Part shown: positions 6,935 to 8,234 of the stretch, piece after piece
How the letters are laid out: each line of letters begins with the position of its first letter
Position numbering within the stretch: the stretch's first letter is position 1
DNA from: Acidobacteriota bacterium
Lineage (GTDB): Bacteria; Acidobacteriota; Terriglobia; Terriglobales; Acidobacteriaceae
DNA: 8,234 nucleotides
Assembly: GCA_021779695.1 (NCBI GenBank)
Contig: JAJYAE010000198.1
Coordinates: 1 to 8,234 of the forward strand
Reading direction: 5' to 3'
The notes under the pieces: generated by a model
What the model saw: only the letters and a program-made list of their open reading frames with translations
Database searches by the model: none
What the model was told of the DNA's origin: nothing
Translations under genes and position numbers: made by a program

Positions 6935-6987
6935 CCTCATGCTTCCCGGCACCGCGCCTTCTCGCCCATGGCAACGGGCCGCGTTCC
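6935..6987. other. Convergent intergenic gap without a clear terminator
   Basis: These 53 bases lie between the stop codons of the convergent VOC and PilZ-like genes. A short GCCC...GGGC pair (about 6963-6978) and an imperfect CGCGCC...GGGCCGCG pairing around it are the only inverted elements. No T-run follows on either strand, so I cannot call an intrinsic terminator. Confidence 0.4.
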
Positions 6988-8234
6988 TTACGCTGCACCC
7001 GCCCGATGCGACTTCTGCGCGCGCTGCAGAAACTTCTCCACCGTCACCTTGTTCGTCCTCACCGGCGGCAACATCTGGTCAATGCGGATATTCTTCGCGT
7101 CCGGCGTGACAAACTGCAGTCCCACTCCGTGTTCTCCCTGCCAGATGACCTTCGATAGAACCGGAATCGAATCCGGTTTTCCATCGGGATTCGGCGTGGT
7201 CCGTTGGAGATGCATCAGGACAATCGTCTCCGGGATCCAGCGCTCCTTGGTCCGCAAAAACAATCCTGAGGCGCTGATGTTCTCCACCGGATGGCCCTCC
7301 GACACGCCGCCCGTCCAGAAGTACGCAATCAACCCCGGGAGCCGGTATCGCGGTGCCGGCTTGGGCGTGCCCGTCATCCAGCGCAGCAGGGAAGTCGTCA
7401 CCGGCTCGCGATAGTTCTTCTTGGGCGCAGCCTTTGCCGCTGCTTTCTGTGGCTGTCCCTTGACCCCGCTGGCCGGCTTCGAATTTGCGCGCCCAGAGCG
7501 CTCGCGGTGCAGTTGAACCGCATCCTTGCTCTGCTTCACCATCGCCGCAACCGCCTCGGAAGGCTTTGGCGTCGGCGCAGCCGCGGCTGGAACCACATGG
7601 GCCGGCTCCTTCGGCGCGCTTGCCTCGGCCTTCCGCGGCTCAACGGCAATCAACGGCGCCACCTCCGGCTTCTTCGGCAACTCCCGCGCGGCCGATGGCG
7701 CTGGCTTGCTCTGCGCCGCAGGCTCTTTGCGCGCTGTCAGCGCATCCTTGCCCCACTCGGCAGCGGCCTTCACCTTCTCGCCCGGGTGGAACAGTTGCTC
7801 CACCCCTGGCACGGCAATCCCGGCCTTCAGCGACTTCGCCTTGGAGCTCATCCAGTTTCCGACGCTCTCTTTCATCGGGGCGCGCTTCGCTTTCCTCGCA
7901 GCGGCCTTCGGCTCCTTTGTGACGCTTGCAAACAGCGGCCGCGGTTCCTCTTGGCGCTCGGCCAACCGGGGCAATGGCTCAGGAGCGGGTGCAGCAACCT
8001 GCGGCGTCGCAGCAGGAGCGACGCCACTCGGTGCTGGACTCGGGATCTCTTTCGAGAGTTCCGTCATGCTTGGCCCATCCGCCACCTTCGCGCTCTCCCG
8101 CGGCGCGTCGGCGATCAATCGGCTTGCCGTCTCTCTGGCAGGCGAAGACTTTGTTCCGGAACTCGCTTCGATCGTCTGTGAAGGCGCATTCGCCGCCGCG
8201 TTTTCGCGCTCAATCTGGCCGTCAAGATCGCTTT
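6988..8234 (-). CDS. PilZ-like-domain protein with long Ala/Pro/Lys-rich region, N-terminus beyond window
   Basis: The last 414 residues are visible and the frame stays open to the right edge, so the true start lies outside. An in-frame TTG at 8118 has no reason to be the start. The C-terminal domain (about bases 7060-7356) resembles PilZ: PRYRLPGLIAYFWTGG, then VENISASGLFLRT with the (D/N)xSxxG signature at 7264-7281, then ERWIPETIVLMHLQR and a last strand HGVGLQFV. PilZ domains typically bind cyclic di-GMP through an upstream RxxxR and the (D/N)xSxxG motif. The second is present, but only R-Y-R is seen where the first is expected. The upstream part (about bases 7420-8234) is low-complexity, rich in Ala, Pro, Lys and Glu with many Lys/Arg clusters. 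It is interrupted by a more ordered patch (about 7720-7880) containing SVGNWMSSKAKSLKAG and VEQLFHPGEKVKAAAEWGKD. No membrane segment is visible. It converges on the VOC gene. A role in c-di-GMP signalling or surface functions is a family-based guess. Confidence 0.8.
   Translation of the reverse strand, partial: SDLDGQIERENAAANAPSQTIEASSGTKSSPARETASRLIADAPRESAKVADGPSMTELSKEIPSPAPSGVAPAATPQVAAPAPEPLPRLAERQEEPRPLFASVTKEPKAAARKAKRAPMKESVGNWMSSKAKSLKAGIAVPGVEQLFHPGEKVKAAAEWGKDALTARKEPAAQSKPAPSAARELPKKPEVAPLIAVEPRKAEASAPKEPAHVVPAAAAPTPKPSEAVAAMVKQSKDAVQLHRERSGRANSKPASGVKGQPQKAAAKAAPKKNYREPVTTSLLRWMTGTPKPAPRYRLPGLIAYFWTGGVSEGHPVENISASGLFLRTKERWIPETIVLMHLQRTTPNPDGKPDSIPVLSKVIWQGEHGVGLQFVTPDAKNIRIDQMLPPVRTNKVTVEKFLQRAQKSHRAGAA

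Noticed and set aside
6955..6982. Possible bidirectional terminator between the convergent genes
   Set aside because: The stem is short or bulged and no T-run follows on either strand.
7291..8181. 296-residue plus-strand reading frame opposite the PilZ-like gene
   Set aside because: The Arg/Leu-rich product has no domain, while the opposite strand has a recognisable PilZ-like domain. I considered it seriously because the minus product is low-complexity upstream, but that frame stays open through the edge and is continuous with the domain.

Overview
This GC-rich 8.2 kb window most resembles an Acidobacteriota (Terriglobia-type) chromosome. That is an inference from three things: base composition, the style of the PilZ-like protein, and the domain mix. 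No rRNA or marker gene confirms it. I see no tRNA or rRNA genes, CRISPR array, insertion sequence, integrase, phage gene or origin.

Left part (1-4587, minus strand): a three-gene tripartite efflux operon read right to left. A TolC-type outer-membrane factor (3142-4587) comes first, then a lipoprotein membrane-fusion adaptor (1809-3122), then an RND inner-membrane pump (1-1809) cut by the left window edge. The adaptor follows the TolC gene by 19 bp, and the pump start overlaps the adaptor stop (TGATG), so the three are very likely co-transcribed. Together they would move a substrate from the periplasm or inner membrane through an adaptor-bridged channel across the outer membrane. The substrate cannot be read from the sequence. 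The pump carries the drug-type Asp-Asp pair in TM4 together with a stretch reminiscent of CzcA-type pumps.

Middle (4588-4765): a 178-bp divergent intergenic region that must hold the start signals for both directions. I find no strong sigma-70-like promoter, only a weak -10-like element that would give a nearly leaderless transcript to the right.

Right part (4766-6934, plus strand): three co-directional genes. They encode a small KH-R3H (Jag/KhpB-like) RNA-binding protein, a secreted nucleoside-hydrolase-family protein with an altered metal-binding motif, and a small VOC-fold (glyoxalase/bleomycin-resistance-like) protein. Gaps are 45 and 33 bp, so a shared transcript is possible, but no common pathway is evident.

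Right end (6988-8234, minus strand): the C-terminal part of a protein with a long Ala/Pro/Lys-rich region and a C-terminal PilZ-like domain. It converges on the VOC gene, and its N-terminus lies beyond the window.

Across the window the + strand is C-rich at third codon positions of plus genes and at the complementary positions of minus genes. This is a strong strand asymmetry independent of gene direction. It also explains the many long spurious reading frames opposite the real genes. I do not find a convincing undescribed multi-gene system. The most interesting points are the altered active or binding motifs in the KH-R3H protein and the nucleoside hydrolase, and the mixed signatures of the RND pump.
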